Part shown: in pieces, positions 62,422 to 64,000 of the stretch | Layout: each line of letters opens with the position of its first letter | Position numbering within the stretch: position 1 is the first letter of the stretch | NCBI RefSeq assembly: GCF_024721975.1 | Contig: NZ_JANQBB010000003.1 | Coordinates: 558,001 to 622,000 of the forward strand | Direction: 5' to 3' | DNA: 64,000 nucleotides | Source of the DNA: Paenibacillus endoradicis | Lineage (GTDB): Bacteria; Bacillota; Bacilli; Paenibacillales; Paenibacillaceae | The notes under the pieces: generated by a model | Told to the model about the DNA's origin: nothing | What the model saw: only the letters and a program-made list of their open reading frames with translations | Database searches by the model: none | Position numbers and translations under genes: made by a program

Positions 62422-63885
62422 ATGTTGACTAGAAACCCCAAAATAAGAAAGGGTCTCTTCATGGCACTTTGTTGTCTAATTGGCATAAGTGTGTGGGGAA
62501 GTCCAGTCCAGGCTAATAGCAACGCAGATTCCTACAACTATTCTTATTGGGGAAGAACGGTTGCTTCGCCTGCCGCCTATACGGCGACCGGTTCGGTTAA
62601 TGGGTTGGATATTGGAATAGGGATATTAAAGGAACCTAGCGATATTCAAGTCACATCTGATAACTATATTTATATATTGGATTCTGGAAATAACAGGGTA
62701 GTTATTTTAGATCAAAACTACGAATTGATTAATGTCATTGATTCATTTAACAATGAAGGATCAATCGAAACATTACTTAACCCTCAGGGACTGTTTGTAA
62801 CGCAAGATAAAAAACTGTTAATTGCTGATACTGGCAATAAACGTATAGTAGAGCTTGATAAGGATAATAACCTTATAAAAATTATTGAAGCACCACAATC
62901 CGAATTACTTAATTCAACGTTTGATTTCCAACCAGTTCGGGTTGTAGCCGATAAGGCACAGCGAATATATGTTATGTCAATAGGAGTATTCGATGGCTTG
63001 ATGGAATTTAACGCTGCAGGGGAATTCAATACATTTACGGGAGCAAATCGTGTAAACGTAGATCCTATTGAGTATTTCTGGAAAACGATTTCCACACAAG
63101 AGCAACAAAGTAAAATGATAATGTTTACTCCTACAGAATTTACAAATTTGGACATAAACGAAGAAGATTTTCTTTATGTTACAAATGGTGATCAATGGGG
63201 TGACAACATTAAGATGTTAAACGCTCAAGGTAGCGATATATTGCGTAGAAATGGATATTTCAAACCTATGGGCGACATTCGCTACTTTGCAGATGAAGGT
63301 CCATCTCGATTAGTAGATATCGATGTGGCTGATAGCGAGATGTATTCGGTGCTTGATGCAAAAAGAGGAAGGGTATTTACATATAATGGGGATGGACATC
63401 TGTTATATATATTCGGTGGTCTAGGAAATAAATTAGGAGAATTTAAGACACCAACAGCAATTACTAGAATGGGAGATGATTTCCTAGTTCTAGATAAGGC
63501 ACTTGGTGAGATTACGGTGTTCCAGACAACGGAATACGGTCGAATGCTTAATGAGGCAGTTAGGAGTTATTATCGCGGAGATGAAGGAGAGGCATTCAAT
63601 TATTTTCAACAAACTATAAATATGAACTCCAATTTAGAGTTCGCCTATGGTGGAATCGGTAAGGCACTTCTTCGTCAAGGAGATTACAAAGAGGCAATGT
63701 TTTACTTTAAAAAGAGTATGGATCAGAAAAATTATTCCAAGGCGTACTTACTCTATCGCAAAGAAGTGCTTCGGGAATACTTCTCGATTATTATGACAGG
63801 CATATTGATAATGGCAGTTGTAATTTCAGTTGCAACAAGATACAGGAAGTTAGTACGGAGAAAGAGGGGGATTTCCATTGAATAG
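62422..63885 (+). CDS. NHL-repeat/TPR membrane protein of the sugar-uptake operon
   Basis: 487-residue exported protein. Signal peptide (GLFMALCCLIGISVWGSPVQ, cleavage near QAN), then an NHL-type beta propeller with repeats such as EPSDIQVTSDNYIYILDSGN, LNPQGLFVTQDKKLLIADTG and FKTPTAITRMGDDFLVLDKA, then a TPR-like pair of helices (LEFAYGGIGKALLRQGDYKE), and one C-terminal membrane segment (IIMTGILIMAVVISVA) with a short basic tail. Topology: propeller and TPR outside, anchored at the C-terminus. Function unknown; its operon with SBPs and permeases suggests scaffolding or sensing for uptake. AAGGGGG precedes ATG 62422. Confidence 0.82.
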   Translation: MLTRNPKIRKGLFMALCCLIGISVWGSPVQANSNADSYNYSYWGRTVASPAAYTATGSVNGLDIGIGILKEPSDIQVTSDNYIYILDSGNNRVVILDQNYELINVIDSFNNEGSIETLLNPQGLFVTQDKKLLIADTGNKRIVELDKDNNLIKIIEAPQSELLNSTFDFQPVRVVADKAQRIYVMSIGVFDGLMEFNAAGEFNTFTGANRVNVDPIEYFWKTISTQEQQSKMIMFTPTEFTNLDINEEDFLYVTNGDQWGDNIKMLNAQGSDILRRNGYFKPMGDIRYFADEGPSRLVDIDVADSEMYSVLDAKRGRVFTYNGDGHLLYIFGGLGNKLGEFKTPTAITRMGDDFLVLDKALGEITVFQTTEYGRMLNEAVRSYYRGDEGEAFNYFQQTINMNSNLEFAYGGIGKALLRQGDYKEAMFYFKKSMDQKNYSKAYLLYRKEVLREYFSIIMTGILIMAVVISVATRYRKLVRRKRGISIE

Positions 63886-64000
63886 AGATCTTGTGAAATA
63901 TCCTTTTTATCTCATTTTTCATCCCTTTGATGGTTATTGGGAATTGAAATACGACCGCAATCAGAAGCAGAGCTTGATCTTTGCCATTGCTATTCTATTC
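63878..64000 (+). CDS. YIP1-family membrane protein, partial
   Basis: First 41 residues of a gene cut by the window end. It starts with TTG 63878 behind AGAGGGGG, overlapping the end of the NHL gene by eight bases. The sequence YPFYLIFHPFDGYWELKYD is the usual opening of YIP1-domain proteins in Firmicutes, just before the first membrane helix (SLIFAIAILF). It is the next member of the SBP3 operon; its role is unknown. Confidence 0.7.
   Translation, partial: MNRDLVKYPFYLIFHPFDGYWELKYDRNQKQSLIFAIAILF

Overview
This is an AT-rich Gram-positive chromosome segment that looks like Paenibacillaceae. The evidence is the YesM/YesN-type two-component pairs beside LplA/LplB/LplC-type sugar ABC genes, a class II (B12-dependent) ribonucleotide reductase behind NrdR boxes, and Bacillus-type housekeeping genes (yhaO/yhaN, xpt, yqzE, yqhG/yqhH, a spore-cortex-type amidase). 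No rRNA, tRNA, CRISPR array, intact insertion sequence or prophage was seen.

1-18 kb, core genome: a GT4 glycosyltransferase; the overlapping yhaO-yhaN pair; a YkvI-like transporter; xpt; three small proteins, one with a Zn ribbon and a Q/N/Y-rich middle; a polysaccharide deacetylase convergent with an N-acetylmuramoyl-L-alanine amidase; yqzE; a secreted unknown; yqhG and the SNF2 helicase yqhH; and nrdJ. Five copies of a covarying hairpin leader occur here. Three end in a Shine-Dalgarno sequence and lead directly into genes; all three of the tandem copies lie between yqhH and yqhG.

18-26 kb, loose accessory stretch: a more GC-rich class A penicillin-binding protein with a Lys/Glu tail, an orphan hisB, a GNAT acetyltransferase, an APH-type kinase and a NAT_N/GNAT_C acyltransferase, separated by long empty spacers with gene remnants.

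26-64 kb, plant-polysaccharide utilisation: an AraC regulator, GH27, a small Cys-rich protein, GH95, a CE1-type esterase, an SBP-permease-permease-kinase-regulator operon, an SGNH esterase, GH115, a DUF3237-like protein, a second regulator-SBP-kinase set without permeases, a membrane-anchored GH43-GH43-CBM6 enzyme, and an operon of two SBPs, two permeases, an NHL/TPR membrane protein and a YIP1-family protein that runs off the window. The enzyme set fits debranching of complex glucuronoarabinoxylan. GH115, GH95, GH27 and both esterases lack signal peptides, so the likely scheme is: trimming at the cell surface by the GH43 enzyme, uptake of decorated oligosaccharides, then side-chain removal in the cytoplasm. 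Candidate cre sites precede three transcription units.

A 171-173 bp palindromic repeat family (three full copies, two half copies, one collapsed copy) is scattered through intergenic spaces, and full-plus-half pairs bracket the GH43 gene.
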